A stretch of DNA of 64,000 nucleotides from Streptomyces spirodelae (GCF_017676385.1 NZ_JAFFZN010000025.1:62001-126000); one strand, 5' to 3'; positions 49,438 to 59,919 are shown, numbered from the stretch's first letter. Numbers and translations are program-made. The notes: generated by a model from the letters alone, not told the origin.

Positions 49438-51371
49438 CGGAGACCGGTGCAGAACATTCCGACCTCGCGCGCCTGCACGAGCAAGTGGTGGAAATCGTCG
49501 CCGAGCGCACTCTGTACGACGAGTCCTACCTGCTGCCCGACAGCCATTTCGAGGCGGACCTGGGCATCGACTCGGTCATCCTGGAGTCGATCCTCGCCGC
49601 GGTGAAAGAGCACTTCGGTCTGCGCGACAGGCTGAGCGGGCAGGTGACCACCCTCCGCGAACTGGTCGCCGCCGTCGCCGCCGAACTGGAACAGGGCGCT
49701 GCCGGGGCGGCCTGGGCCGACGGCCCAGACGCCATCCTGACGGCCCTCCTGTCGGCGGCGCAGCGTCAGACGCAGTACCGGCCGGAACAACTCGGCCTCG
49801 ACGCCCACCTGGAACGGGACCTGGGCATCGACTCGGTGATCCTGACCTCCGTCGTGGCGGAGGTGGCGCAGTCCTTCGGGGCGCCGGAAACAGTGCCCGG
49901 TTTCGGCGAGGCCACCACGCTCCGGGAGCTGGCCGACCGGCTGAGCGCGGCCTGGTCCCAGCACACCCCCCGCACCATGGCCCCCCGCACCGTGGCCCCC
50001 CGACCGGAACCGGTACAGGCGGCGCAGGCCGAGGCGTCCCCGGCCCCGGACCTGCCCGCACCGGACGGGGACGCGCAGCGGCAGCCGGTACCCGACGCGG
50101 CCGCGGACGGGTGGGACGGCCGCTCGATGAAGGACTTCGTGGAGCAGCGCGACCCCGACATCTTCGCCAAGGCCCGCACCTTCGGCACCTATCTGCGCGG
50201 CCGCGAGGCGGACCAGCTCTACTGGTACGGCATGCCGCTGCACTCCCGCTGCGAGAACCGCGCGGTGATCTTCGACGAACTGGCCGGCCGCAAGCGCGAG
50301 TTCCTGATGTTCGCCTCGAACAACTACCTCGGCCTCGCCAACCACCCCAGGGTGATCGAAGCCGTCTGCGACGCCACCCGCGCCTACGGAGCGACACACA
50401 CCGGATCGCGGTTCATCGGCGGGACCAACATGCTCCACAAGGAGCTGGAACGCCGCCTGGCCGCCTTCAAGCAGCGCCCGGCCTGCATCGTCTACCCGGG
50501 CGGCTACTCCGCCAATCTGGGCGCCATCTCGGCCCTGGTCAAAAGCTACGACACGCTCGTCGTCGACAAGCTCAACCACATGAGCATCGTCGACGGCGCC
50601 AAGCTCTCCGGCGCCGGCCGCAGGATCTACCAGCACAACGACATGGCGGATCTCGAACGCGTGCTCAAACGCGGCGCCGACTCGCCCGGCGGCACCCTCA
50701 TCGTCGCCGACGGGGTCTTCAGCATGCACGGCGACATCTGCGACCTGCCCGGCATCGTTGGGCTGGCCAAGACGTACGGCGCCCGCGTGATGATCGACGA
50801 CGCCCATGCGACCGGCGTCCTGGGCGCCCGTGGCTCCGGTACCACCGAGCACTTCAACCTCAAGGGCGAGGTCGATCTGGAACTCGGCACCATGAGCAAG
50901 GCACTGGCCGGCATGGGCGGGTTCGTCGTCGGTGACGAGGAAGTCGTCGAGTACCTCCGCTTCTACTCGAACTCCTACGTCTTCGCGGCCAACATCCCCG
51001 CCGGAGTCGCGGCCGGACTGATCGCCTCGATCGATGTCATGGAGGCGGAGCCGGAGCGGGTCAAGCGCCTGTGGACGAACATCGGCGCGCTCCGCGAACG
51101 ACTGCTGGAGGCCGGGTTCGACCTGGAGAACTCCGAGAGCGCCATCCTGCCCATCCGCATCGGTGACGAGCGGCTGGCGATGGAGATGGGCCGCGCGGTA
51201 CGGGCCCGGGGCCTGTACTGCCAGACCGTGGTCTTCCCCGGCGTACCGCTCGGGGACGCCCGGCTGCGGGTCAGCGTGACCTGCGAGCACACCCCGGAGG
51301 ATCTCGAACTCGCCGCGGACATCTTCCTCGACGCGGCCCGCGAGACCGGCGTGCTGCGGGCCGACCGGTGA
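49434..51371 (+). CDS. redN: ACP-ACP-alpha-oxoamine synthase for the second pyrrole ring
   Basis: 645 residues. Two carrier domains with Ser47 and Ser134, both in DLGIDSVIL, then a flexible Pro/Ala/Thr linker (about 178-220) and a PLP-dependent oxoamine synthase (about 235-640) with LMFASNNYLGLANHP, VMIDDAHATGVLG and Lys489 (GTMSKALAGMGG). It holds the malonyl-derived beta-ketoacyl chain and condenses it with L-serine to give 4-hydroxy-2,2'-bipyrrole-5-methanol. The nearly identical carriers probably work in parallel to raise flux. Confidence 0.93.
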   Translation: MTETGAEHSDLARLHEQVVEIVAERTLYDESYLLPDSHFEADLGIDSVILESILAAVKEHFGLRDRLSGQVTTLRELVAAVAAELEQGAAGAAWADGPDAILTALLSAAQRQTQYRPEQLGLDAHLERDLGIDSVILTSVVAEVAQSFGAPETVPGFGEATTLRELADRLSAAWSQHTPRTMAPRTVAPRPEPVQAAQAEASPAPDLPAPDGDAQRQPVPDAAADGWDGRSMKDFVEQRDPDIFAKARTFGTYLRGREADQLYWYGMPLHSRCENRAVIFDELAGRKREFLMFASNNYLGLANHPRVIEAVCDATRAYGATHTGSRFIGGTNMLHKELERRLAAFKQRPACIVYPGGYSANLGAISALVKSYDTLVVDKLNHMSIVDGAKLSGAGRRIYQHNDMADLERVLKRGADSPGGTLIVADGVFSMHGDICDLPGIVGLAKTYGARVMIDDAHATGVLGARGSGTTEHFNLKGEVDLELGTMSKALAGMGGFVVGDEEVVEYLRFYSNSYVFAANIPAGVAAGLIASIDVMEAEPERVKRLWTNIGALRERLLEAGFDLENSESAILPIRIGDERLAMEMGRAVRARGLYCQTVVFPGVPLGDARLRVSVTCEHTPEDLELAADIFLDAARETGVLRADR

Positions 51372-51391
51372 GCGCACAGGAGGCAAGGACG

Positions 51392-52990
51392 ATGGACGCA
51401 CACCCCACCGTGATCCGGCTGCCCCGCGACCTGTCCGCCGAGCAGGCCGAGCGGCCGGCGTTCGTGGGAGCCCAACCGGTCAGCTACGCCGAGTTCACCG
51501 CTCGCGTCGACGCCCTCTCGGTCCGCCTGCTCGACCTGGCCGTACGGCCGGGGGACCGGATCGCCGTCTGGATGGACAAGCAGCCCCGCTACGCGGAGGC
51601 GGTCTTCGCCGCGCTGGACGTCGGCTGCGCCTACGTACCGCTCGACGGCGGCCAGCCCAGCCAGCGGGTGCTGACCATCCTGGCCGATGCCGAACCGACC
51701 GTCCTGTTCACCGACCAGCGCCACCTGGCGGCCCTCGACGGCGGCCGACTGCCGTCCTCCCTCACGATGATCGTCGTCGACGGTGCCGCGTCACCCGCCA
51801 CGATCTCCGGCGTTCCCGTCCGGTCGTGGACCGACTTCGCGGGCGGCGCCGCGGGCCGGATCACCCTGCTGCCCTCGCTCCGGTCGACGGACCTGGCCGC
51901 GATCCTCTACACCTCCGGCTCCACGGGCGCACCCAAGGGCGTGCGGATCTCTCACCGCAACCTCGCCAACTTCATCGGCTGGGCCCGCGAGGAGCTCGAC
52001 GTCGGCCCCGACGACGTGTTCGCCAACCACGCCTCGTTCAACTTCGACCTGAGCACCTTCGACCTGTTCACCGCGCTCACCGTGGGTGCCGCCGTGTGGA
52101 TCGTCGGCGACTCGGCGGCCCGGGACGTGTCCGCGCTCGCGGCCGGCATCCGCGAACACGGCGTCACCGTGTGGTACTCCGTCCCCTCCATCCTCGGCCT
52201 GCTCACCGCCTCCGGCGCGCTCACCCGGGAAGGGGCGGGCTCGCTGCGCTATGTGCTGTTCGCCGGCGAGGTCTTCCCCGTACCCCGGCTCCGGGAGCTG
52301 GCGGCGCTGCTGCCCGAGGACACCGCGCTGTACAACCTCTACGGGCCGACCGAGACCAACGTCTGCACCTTCCACCGGGTCAGGCCGCAGGATCTGCGAC
52401 GCGAGACGCCCGTCCCCATCGGCGGTCCGATCACCGGCGCCCGGCTCGACGTCGTCGACGACTACGGGGCCCCGGTCACCGAGCCCGGCGTGATCGGACA
52501 TCTGGTCGTCGGGGGCGCCTGCGTCACCCCCGGCTACTGGCGCCGTACCACCGATCCGGCGACCGCCTTCCACTGCGCCGGGCAGCACCCCACCGGCGAC
52601 CTGGTCAGCTACGAGGACGACGGCCTGCTGGTGTACCGGGGCCGCGAGGACCGCATGGTCAAGGTCTCCGGCTACCGGATCGAACTCGGTGAGATCGAGG
52701 CGGCCGTCCAGCAGCACCCGGACATCGCGGACGCAGCGGTGCTCCTCACCGGAGAGGGACCGCAGGCACGCCTCGCCCTCTACTACACGCTGCACCCCGG
52801 AGCGCCCAAGCCGAGCCTGGTGCGGATCAAGCAGCACTGCGCACGGCGCCTGCCGACCTACATGCTGCCGCACTCGGCGACCTGTCTCGATCAACTGCCG
52901 CGCAACGCCAACGGCAAGGCCGACTACCGCCGGCTGGCGCACGGCCCGGCCCAGTCCACAGCGGCGCCCACCGGCGCGGCTCGACAGTGA
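51392..52990 (+). CDS. redM: L-prolyl-AMP ligase (adenylation enzyme)
   Basis: 532 residues. Adenylation motifs ILYTSGSTGAPKG (A3), NLYGPTETNVC (A5), GDLVSYEDDGLLVYRGREDRM (A7-A8, read in parts) and NANGKADYRRL (A10 Lys). It activates proline and loads it on RedO. ATG 51392 has an ideal AGGAGG 8 bases upstream; GTG 51368, overlapping the redN stop, is the alternative. The end overlaps redL by 4 bases. Confidence 0.92.
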   Translation: MDAHPTVIRLPRDLSAEQAERPAFVGAQPVSYAEFTARVDALSVRLLDLAVRPGDRIAVWMDKQPRYAEAVFAALDVGCAYVPLDGGQPSQRVLTILADAEPTVLFTDQRHLAALDGGRLPSSLTMIVVDGAASPATISGVPVRSWTDFAGGAAGRITLLPSLRSTDLAAILYTSGSTGAPKGVRISHRNLANFIGWAREELDVGPDDVFANHASFNFDLSTFDLFTALTVGAAVWIVGDSAARDVSALAAGIREHGVTVWYSVPSILGLLTASGALTREGAGSLRYVLFAGEVFPVPRLRELAALLPEDTALYNLYGPTETNVCTFHRVRPQDLRRETPVPIGGPITGARLDVVDDYGAPVTEPGVIGHLVVGGACVTPGYWRRTTDPATAFHCAGQHPTGDLVSYEDDGLLVYRGREDRMVKVSGYRIELGEIEAAVQQHPDIADAAVLLTGEGPQARLALYYTLHPGAPKPSLVRIKQHCARRLPTYMLPHSATCLDQLPRNANGKADYRRLAHGPAQSTAAPTGAARQ

Positions 52991-55900
52991 CGGAGCGGAC
53001 GACTGTGACTCCAGATTCTCTCGAGGCGCATTGGCAAGGAGCCGAGCCGACGACCGTCGCCGGGCTGCTGCGGCGGCGCCTCGAACTGGCTCCGCACGCG
53101 GTCGCCTACCGCTTTCTGACCGACACCGCCGGCGCCGAGGAGTCGTGGGACCACACCCGGCTCGACCGGCGCGCCCGCGCTGTCGCTGCGTACCTCCAGC
53201 GCGCACAGCTGGGGGGCCGGCCGGTGCTTCTGCTCCACCCCCCGGGGCTCGACTACATCGCCGCGTTCTTCGGCTGCCTGTACGCGGGAGCCGTCGCGGT
53301 GCCCGCCTACCCGCCCCAGAACGCCAAGTTCGGCCAGACCATGCAGCGCCTGGCCGCCATCGCCCATGACTCGGGGGCCGACCACGCCCTCACCACCCGC
53401 GAGGTACGGGAAGCCGCACACGGCAACCGCGCCGAGCTCGCCGCACTCGGCCTGGACCGGCTGACCTGGCTGACCGAGGAGGAACTGAGCACGGCCGAGG
53501 CCAACGAGTGGGAGGAGCCCGGCACCAACGGCGACTCACTCGCCTTCCTGCAGTACACCTCCGGGTCGACCGCCACGCCCAAGGGCGTCATGGTCAGCAA
53601 CGGCAACCTGGTGCGGAACCTGCGCTCCTCCCATCTAAGGCTGGAACTCGACGACGGCTCCGGCATGGTCTCCTGGCTGCCGCCCTACCACGACATGGGC
53701 CTCATCGGGGGCCTGCTCACCCCCATGTACGGGGGGTTCACCGCGCACCTCATGGCCCCGATGACCTTTGTGCAGCGGCCGCTGCTGTGGCTGGAGACCC
53801 TCTCCCGCACCCGCGCCTCGATGAGCGTGTCGCCCAACTTCGGCTTCGAGCAGTGCCTCCGCCGCGTCAGCCCGCAGGAGCGTGACGCCTTGGACCTGAG
53901 CCACTGGCGGCTGGCGCTGAACGGAGCCGAGCCGGTGCGGGCCGAGACGCTGGAGCGCTTCGCCGACTACTTCGCCCCGGCCGGATTCGACCGCCGCGCC
54001 CTGCTGCCCTGCTACGGACTGGCCGAAGCCACCCTGATGGCCACCGGCATCGGCCCCAGCGAGCCGCCCACCGTGCAGGCGTTCGACGCCGACGCGCTCG
54101 CGGCCGGCGAGGTACGGGAGGCCGGAACCGGAACTTCTCGCCGTACCCGTGTCGTCGGCTGCGGCCCGGCGGTCCCGGACGCCCGGGTCGCTGTCGTCGA
54201 CCCCGCCACGCGGCGGCGCACCGCAGTCGGACAGATCGGTGAAGTGTGGCTGTCGGGCCCGAGCGTGGCCCTCGGCTACTGGAACCGTCCCGAACTGACC
54301 GCCGAGACCTTCGACGCGCGCCTCGACGACGAACCCGGACACGCGTGGCTGCGGACCGGCGACCTGGGGTTCCAGCGGGACGGCCAGCTCTACCTTGTCG
54401 GCCGCACCAAGGACGTCGTCATCGTCCAGGGCCGCAACTTCTACCCGCACGACATGGAACTGACCGCCGAGCAGGCAACCGAGGCCGTACGCCCGGACAA
54501 CGGAGCAGCCTTCGGCGTCCCCACCCCCGGCGGAGAACAGCTCGCGCTCGTCTACGAGATCGGCCGCGGCACCGACGATCCCGCCTCCGTACTGGCGCGG
54601 CTGCGCACCGCGCTCGCCGAAGAGCACCAGGTCACCCCGCACACCGTCGCGCTGGTGCGGCACTCCTCCGTGGCCAAGACAACCAGCGGCAAGATCCAGC
54701 GCCAGGCGACCCGCCGGGCCTTCCTCGACCTCGGTATGACCGTGGTCGCCGCCAGCGTCGCGCGCGAGGCGGAGGAACACGCGCAGGACACCGAAGCGTT
54801 CACCGCAGGGACCCCCTCCCGGCCGTCGGCGCTGTCCGGCCTGTCCGAGCAGGAGCGCCACTCCCAGGTGACGGCCCTCGTCACCGAGGCCCTGGCCGGG
54901 GCGGCCGGTTCCGCCACGGAGGAGGCCAGCGGTGACCCCGCCGAGCGGGCCGGAGAGCGCGATCTGGCGTCGCTGGGCCTCGACTACCCCCGGCTGCTGC
55001 ACCTAGTGGCGGCGCTCGAGCAGCAGCTGGGGGTACACATTCCGGTCGGTGAACTGCTGGTGCGCCCGGACACCGGCACCCTGGTCGAGCTCCTGCTCGC
55101 CGGACTGGCCGACGCGGAGCGCGACAGCGCCGCACACGGCCCGACGACCGGCCCGTCCGCGGGGAAGTCCGACGGGAACCCCGACGGGACGGAACCGGAC
55201 AGTGCCGAGCTCGAAGCCTGGCTGACCGAGCGGGTGGCCCGCCGGCTGGGCCTGCCGACGGAGGTGATCGACCCCACCCGGACGTTCGCCTCCCTCGGAC
55301 TCGACTCCAAACAGGCCGTGGCGGTCGCCGGGGAGCTGGGCGAACTGCTCGGCCGACGGCTGCCCACCGGCGTCGTCTTCGACCACCCCACCGTGCGGGA
55401 CGTCGCCACCCGTTTCGGCGCGCCCGGCACAGCACAGGCCGCGGCCGGTTCCGCGGACACGGCCGACGTGCCCACCACCGGCCGCACCGGCGCCCCCACG
55501 GCCCCCGGCGAGCCGATCGCGATCGTGGGCATCGGGTGCCGCTTTCCCGGCGCTCCCGACGTGGAGAGCTACTGGCGGCTCCTCCTCGACGGCCGGGACG
55601 CGGTGGGCGAGGTGCCCGGCGACCGGTGGAACCCGCACGCGGCACGGACCCCGGCGCAGGGCGGCTTCCTGGACCGGGTGGACGAGTTCGACGCCCGCTT
55701 CTTCGGCATCTCGGCCCGCGAAGCGCTCCGTATGGACCCGCAGCAACGGCTGCTGCTGGAGACCGCGTGGCAGACGCTGGAGGACGCGGGTATCGCACCC
55801 GCGGGGCTGGCCGGCAGCGACACCGCCGTCGTCATCGGGATGAGCAGCCAGGACTACGGGCAGCTCCAGCTCGCCCACCCGGGGTCCGCCGACGTCTACG

Positions 55901-58900
55901 CGGCGACCGGCAACGCACCGTCGGTCGCGGCCAACCGGCTCTCCTACTTCTTCGACCTGCGCGGCCCCAGCCTCGTCGTCGACACCGCCTGCTCCGCCTC
56001 GCTCGCCGGGGTGCATATGGCCTGCCAGAGCCTGCGCAGCGGCGAGAGCCGGCTCGCACTGGCCGGGGGAGTCAATCTGCTGCTCACCCCGGGGCTTTCG
56101 GCGGCGCTGTCCGACGGCGAGATGCTCTCCCCGGGCGGCCGGTGCCGTACCTTCGACGACGACGCCGACGGCTATGTACGCGGCGAGGGCGTCGGCCTGG
56201 TGTGCCTCAAGCCGCTCTCGGCCGCGCTGGCCGACGGCGACCGCGTGTACGCGACGATCACCGGCTCGGCGCTGGTGCACGGCGGCCGCGGCAACGGCCT
56301 CACCGCGCCGCGCGGTTCGGCGCAGCGCTCCGTCATCACCAAGGCGCTCGACCAGGCCGGGGTGACCGCCGGGCAGATCGACTACGTCGAGGCGCACGGC
56401 ACGGGCACCGCGCTGGGCGACCCCGTCGAATGGGAGGCCCTCGCCGAGGTGTACGGCCGGGAGCGGCCCGCGCGGCGGCCCTGCCTGGTCGGGTCGGTCA
56501 AGACCAACATCGGGCACCTGGAGGCAGCGGCGGGCGTCGCAGGGCTGATCAAGGCCGCGCTGGTGGTCGGCCACCGCGAGGTACCGCCACTGCTCCATCT
56601 GACCACCCCGAACCGGCGCCTGGACTGGGACGGTTCAGGACTGGCCGTCCCCACCGAACGCGGCGCGCTCCCGAGCGGCGCCACAGCGCGGGCCGGTGTC
56701 AGCTCCTTCGGCTTCGGCGGCACCAACGTCCACCTGATCGTCGAGGCCCCGCCCGAAACCGCACGGGAGGAAGGGCAGGTGACCACCGCCCGCCCGGCGC
56801 ACACCCTGTGTCTGTCAGCGCACACCCCCACGGCCCTCACCTCGCTCGCACACCGCTACCGCACCCATGTCGCCGCGCGGCCGGAGCTGCCACTGGCCGG
56901 CCTGTGCCATACGGCGAACACCGGCCGTACGCACCTGCCCTACCGGGCCGCGCTGACCTTCTCCACGGCCACCGAACTCGACGCGGCCCTCGACGCGCTG
57001 GCCCGGGACGAACGGTCGATGGCGGTGACCCGCGGCAGCACCGTCGAGGGCCCCGCGCCCACGACGGCCTTCCTCTTCAGCGGCCAGGGGACGCAGTACG
57101 CGGGCATGGGCCGCGAGCTGTACGCGGCGCACAGCGCCTTCGCCGGCGTGCTGGACCGTGCCGAGAAGACCGTGCGGCCGCTGCTGGGCATCTCGCTGCT
57201 CGACCTCCTCTTCGACGAGGACGGTGGCGAGCGGCTGCGGCGCACCCGGTACTGCCAGCCGGCCATGGTGGCGTTCTCCGTCGCGCTGGCGGAGCTGTGG
57301 AAGGCGCTCGGCGTGCAGCCGGCCGCCGTGCTCGGACACAGCGTCGGCGCCATCGGCGCGGCCTGCGTGGCAGGCGCCCTCTCACTTGAGGACGCGCTCG
57401 TGCTGGCCGTCGAGCGCGGCCGGCACATGGACGCACAGCCCGGCGAGGGCGAGATGATCGCGTGCGCCGGTCAGGCCGAGGTCGCGCTCGAGGTGGCGGC
57501 GCGGTTCCCGTCCCTCTCGGTGGCCGCCGTCAACACCGACCGCCATGTGGTGCTCTCCGGGCCGGCGGCGGATGTCCGTGCCGCTGGGCAGGAGCTGGAG
57601 GCCCGGCAGATCACGGTGCGCCGGCTCGCCGTCTCGCACGCCTTCCACTCCGCGATGATGGACCAGGCGGCGGCCCCGCTGCGGAAGTCCCTGGACGGCG
57701 TCGCCTTCGGACAGCCGGAGATCCCCTGGGTCTCGGACGCCACCGGCGAACGCGTCGAGCGGGTGGACGCCGACTACTGGGTACGGCACATGCTGGGCAC
57801 CGTCCGGTTCGCCGACGGGTTCGCGACGCTGCGCCGGATGGGCTGCGACTCCTTCGTCGAGATCGGCCCGCACCCCACGCTGCTCTCCTCGGCGCGTGCC
57901 ATGTCCCAGGACCGTCAGGCGGCGGACGGGCGGCCGCTGTGGCTGCCGTCGGCGCGCCGGGGAGCGGGCGAGTGGGCCACGCTCCTGGGCTCGCTCGGCC
58001 GTCTGCACTGCGCGGGCGGTGCCGTGGACTGGCGCGAACTCGACCGGGACGACCCGCCCGTCCGTACCCACGCGCCGCACACGGTCTTCGAGCGCGAGTC
58101 GTACTGGTTCACGCCGCCAACGGCCTCCCCGGCACCCGGCGCCGGCAACGGTTCCGCCGCCTTCCCCGCTGCTCCCGCAGCCGCTGTCCACGCTTCCCCG
58201 ACCTCCGCCTTCCCCGCTTTCCCGGCATCGCCCGGCTTCCCCGGTCCGGAGGACGCCTTGCCCGACACCGCCTTCCCCCGTCCCCCGTCCCCTGCTGTGC
58301 CCTCCCCGCCCTCCCCGCCCTCCCCGCTCTCCCCGCTCTCCTCGATGTCCGGCTCCGGTGCCCCGGCCGCCGTCGGTGAGATCGTGCTGGAGAGCGTGGC
58401 CCGGGTCTGCGGCTTTCCCGCCGACCAGATACCCGCACACGCCCGGCTCGCCATGGACCTGGGCCTCGACTCGCTGATGCGCACCGACCTGCAGCGCCGG
58501 ATCTCCGCCTGCTTCCCCTACGAGGCGGAGCGGCTGCGGCACAACCTGCCGGAAGACCCCACCGTGCGGGACGTGATCGACCTGCTCACCGAGGCGGGCG
58601 CGGGCCAGGGCGCGAACGCACGGCTGCCGGTGTCCCCGCAGGCCGCAGCGCAGGCGGCAGCACAGGCCGCGGCGCGAGCCGCAGCCGTGCCGACGGCACT
58701 CGCGGGCGAGCCGCCGAACCGGCAGGCGCCCGCGGTGAAGCCCGAGTACACCATCGAGGAGTGGCCGGAGTACGCGGAGCTCCAGGACCGTCTGCGGCAG
58801 ACCGTCGCCCACGGTGAGAACCCCTACGGCCGTACCCACGAGGGGTTCAACTCCGGCATCGTCACCGTGGGCGGCCGTAAGGCAGTCAACTTCGCCGCCT

Positions 58901-59919
58901 TCAACTACCTCGCCCTCTCCCACCATCCGCGGGTACGCCAGGCCGCCAAGGAGGCGATCGACACCTACGGCACCTCCAGCTCGGCGACGCCGCTGCTCTT
59001 CGGCGAGACGCCACTGCACCACGAACTCGACGCGGAGGTCGCCTCCTTCCTGGGGACCGAGGGCGCCATCGTCTTCTCCGGAGGCCATGCCACCAATGTG
59101 GCCACGGTCGGGCACCTGTTCGGTCCGGAGGATCTGATCGTCCACGACGAGTGGAGCCACGACAGCACGGTGCGCGGCTGCATCCTCTCCGGCGCCCAGC
59201 GCAGGCCGTTCCCGCACAACGACTGGGAAGCCCTCGACCGGATCCTCGCCGCCGGCAGGTCCCGCTACCGCCGGGCGCTGGTCGTCATCGAGGGCGCTTA
59301 CAGCCAGGACGGCGACATCCCTGAGCTGCCCCGCTTCGTCGAGGTCAAGCAGCGGCACGGCGCCATGCTGATGATCGACGAGGCCCACTCCCTGGGCGTG
59401 CTCGGGAACACCGGCCGCGGCGTCGGCGAGCACTTTCACATCGCGCGCGACGACGTGGACCTGTGGATGGGCACCCTCAGCAAGGCGATCGGCAGTCTCG
59501 GCGGCTATATCGCGGCGCGCCACCCGATCATCGAGTACCTCAAGTACACGGCGCCGCTGCACATCTTCTCCACCGGGATCTCGCCGGCCAACACGGCGGC
59601 GGCCTTGGAGGCGTTCCGGGTCATCCGGGACGAGCCCGAGCGGGTGGCGCGGGTGCGGCAGCTCGCGGAGCTCTTCCGCACCGGGGCCAGGGAGCGCGGC
59701 CTGGACATCGGGGTGTCCCGGGAGTCGGCGGTGATCCCGGTCATCGTCGGCGACTGGAACAAGACCATGGCGCTGTCCAACTCGCTGCTGGAGCAGGGCG
59801 TCAACGTCATGCCCATCGGCTACCCCGCAGTGCCCCGCGACGCCTGCCGCCTCCGCTTCTTCATCAACGCCGACCACAGCGAAGCCGACCTCGAACAGTC
59901 CCTCGACCTTCTGGTGTGA
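52987..59919 (+). CDS. redL: hybrid PKS-oxoamine synthase for 2-alkylpyrrole
   Basis: 2310 residues. Order: FAAL-like acyl-AMP ligase (1-590, LQYTSGSTATPKG); a degenerate carrier-like segment with Tyr667 in place of the serine (SLGLDY); ACP1 (Ser774, GLDSKQ); KS (842-1265; Cys1002, His1137, His1177); AT (1360-1650; Ser1452 in GHSVG, HAFH 1551-1554, the malonyl type); Pro/Ser/Phe linker; ACP2 (Ser1829); Ala/Gln linker; oxoamine synthase (1920-2310; Lys2166 in GTLSKAIGS). It activates dodecanoate, adds malonate and condenses the beta-ketothioester with glycine to a dihydropyrrole ketone. GTG 52987 overlaps redM. Confidence 0.95.
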   Translation: MTERTTVTPDSLEAHWQGAEPTTVAGLLRRRLELAPHAVAYRFLTDTAGAEESWDHTRLDRRARAVAAYLQRAQLGGRPVLLLHPPGLDYIAAFFGCLYAGAVAVPAYPPQNAKFGQTMQRLAAIAHDSGADHALTTREVREAAHGNRAELAALGLDRLTWLTEEELSTAEANEWEEPGTNGDSLAFLQYTSGSTATPKGVMVSNGNLVRNLRSSHLRLELDDGSGMVSWLPPYHDMGLIGGLLTPMYGGFTAHLMAPMTFVQRPLLWLETLSRTRASMSVSPNFGFEQCLRRVSPQERDALDLSHWRLALNGAEPVRAETLERFADYFAPAGFDRRALLPCYGLAEATLMATGIGPSEPPTVQAFDADALAAGEVREAGTGTSRRTRVVGCGPAVPDARVAVVDPATRRRTAVGQIGEVWLSGPSVALGYWNRPELTAETFDARLDDEPGHAWLRTGDLGFQRDGQLYLVGRTKDVVIVQGRNFYPHDMELTAEQATEAVRPDNGAAFGVPTPGGEQLALVYEIGRGTDDPASVLARLRTALAEEHQVTPHTVALVRHSSVAKTTSGKIQRQATRRAFLDLGMTVVAASVAREAEEHAQDTEAFTAGTPSRPSALSGLSEQERHSQVTALVTEALAGAAGSATEEASGDPAERAGERDLASLGLDYPRLLHLVAALEQQLGVHIPVGELLVRPDTGTLVELLLAGLADAERDSAAHGPTTGPSAGKSDGNPDGTEPDSAELEAWLTERVARRLGLPTEVIDPTRTFASLGLDSKQAVAVAGELGELLGRRLPTGVVFDHPTVRDVATRFGAPGTAQAAAGSADTADVPTTGRTGAPTAPGEPIAIVGIGCRFPGAPDVESYWRLLLDGRDAVGEVPGDRWNPHAARTPAQGGFLDRVDEFDARFFGISAREALRMDPQQRLLLETAWQTLEDAGIAPAGLAGSDTAVVIGMSSQDYGQLQLAHPGSADVYAATGNAPSVAANRLSYFFDLRGPSLVVDTACSASLAGVHMACQSLRSGESRLALAGGVNLLLTPGLSAALSDGEMLSPGGRCRTFDDDADGYVRGEGVGLVCLKPLSAALADGDRVYATITGSALVHGGRGNGLTAPRGSAQRSVITKALDQAGVTAGQIDYVEAHGTGTALGDPVEWEALAEVYGRERPARRPCLVGSVKTNIGHLEAAAGVAGLIKAALVVGHREVPPLLHLTTPNRRLDWDGSGLAVPTERGALPSGATARAGVSSFGFGGTNVHLIVEAPPETAREEGQVTTARPAHTLCLSAHTPTALTSLAHRYRTHVAARPELPLAGLCHTANTGRTHLPYRAALTFSTATELDAALDALARDERSMAVTRGSTVEGPAPTTAFLFSGQGTQYAGMGRELYAAHSAFAGVLDRAEKTVRPLLGISLLDLLFDEDGGERLRRTRYCQPAMVAFSVALAELWKALGVQPAAVLGHSVGAIGAACVAGALSLEDALVLAVERGRHMDAQPGEGEMIACAGQAEVALEVAARFPSLSVAAVNTDRHVVLSGPAADVRAAGQELEARQITVRRLAVSHAFHSAMMDQAAAPLRKSLDGVAFGQPEIPWVSDATGERVERVDADYWVRHMLGTVRFADGFATLRRMGCDSFVEIGPHPTLLSSARAMSQDRQAADGRPLWLPSARRGAGEWATLLGSLGRLHCAGGAVDWRELDRDDPPVRTHAPHTVFERESYWFTPPTASPAPGAGNGSAAFPAAPAAAVHASPTSAFPAFPASPGFPGPEDALPDTAFPRPPSPAVPSPPSPPSPLSPLSSMSGSGAPAAVGEIVLESVARVCGFPADQIPAHARLAMDLGLDSLMRTDLQRRISACFPYEAERLRHNLPEDPTVRDVIDLLTEAGAGQGANARLPVSPQAAAQAAAQAAARAAAVPTALAGEPPNRQAPAVKPEYTIEEWPEYAELQDRLRQTVAHGENPYGRTHEGFNSGIVTVGGRKAVNFAAFNYLALSHHPRVRQAAKEAIDTYGTSSSATPLLFGETPLHHELDAEVASFLGTEGAIVFSGGHATNVATVGHLFGPEDLIVHDEWSHDSTVRGCILSGAQRRPFPHNDWEALDRILAAGRSRYRRALVVIEGAYSQDGDIPELPRFVEVKQRHGAMLMIDEAHSLGVLGNTGRGVGEHFHIARDDVDLWMGTLSKAIGSLGGYIAARHPIIEYLKYTAPLHIFSTGISPANTAAALEAFRVIRDEPERVARVRQLAELFRTGARERGLDIGVSRESAVIPVIVGDWNKTMALSNSLLEQGVNVMPIGYPAVPRDACRLRFFINADHSEADLEQSLDLLV

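Noticed and set aside
57382..59877. 831-residue minus-strand open frame opposite redL
   Set aside because: It is antisense to clear AT, ACP and oxoamine synthase domains; composition is that of a complementary shadow frame.
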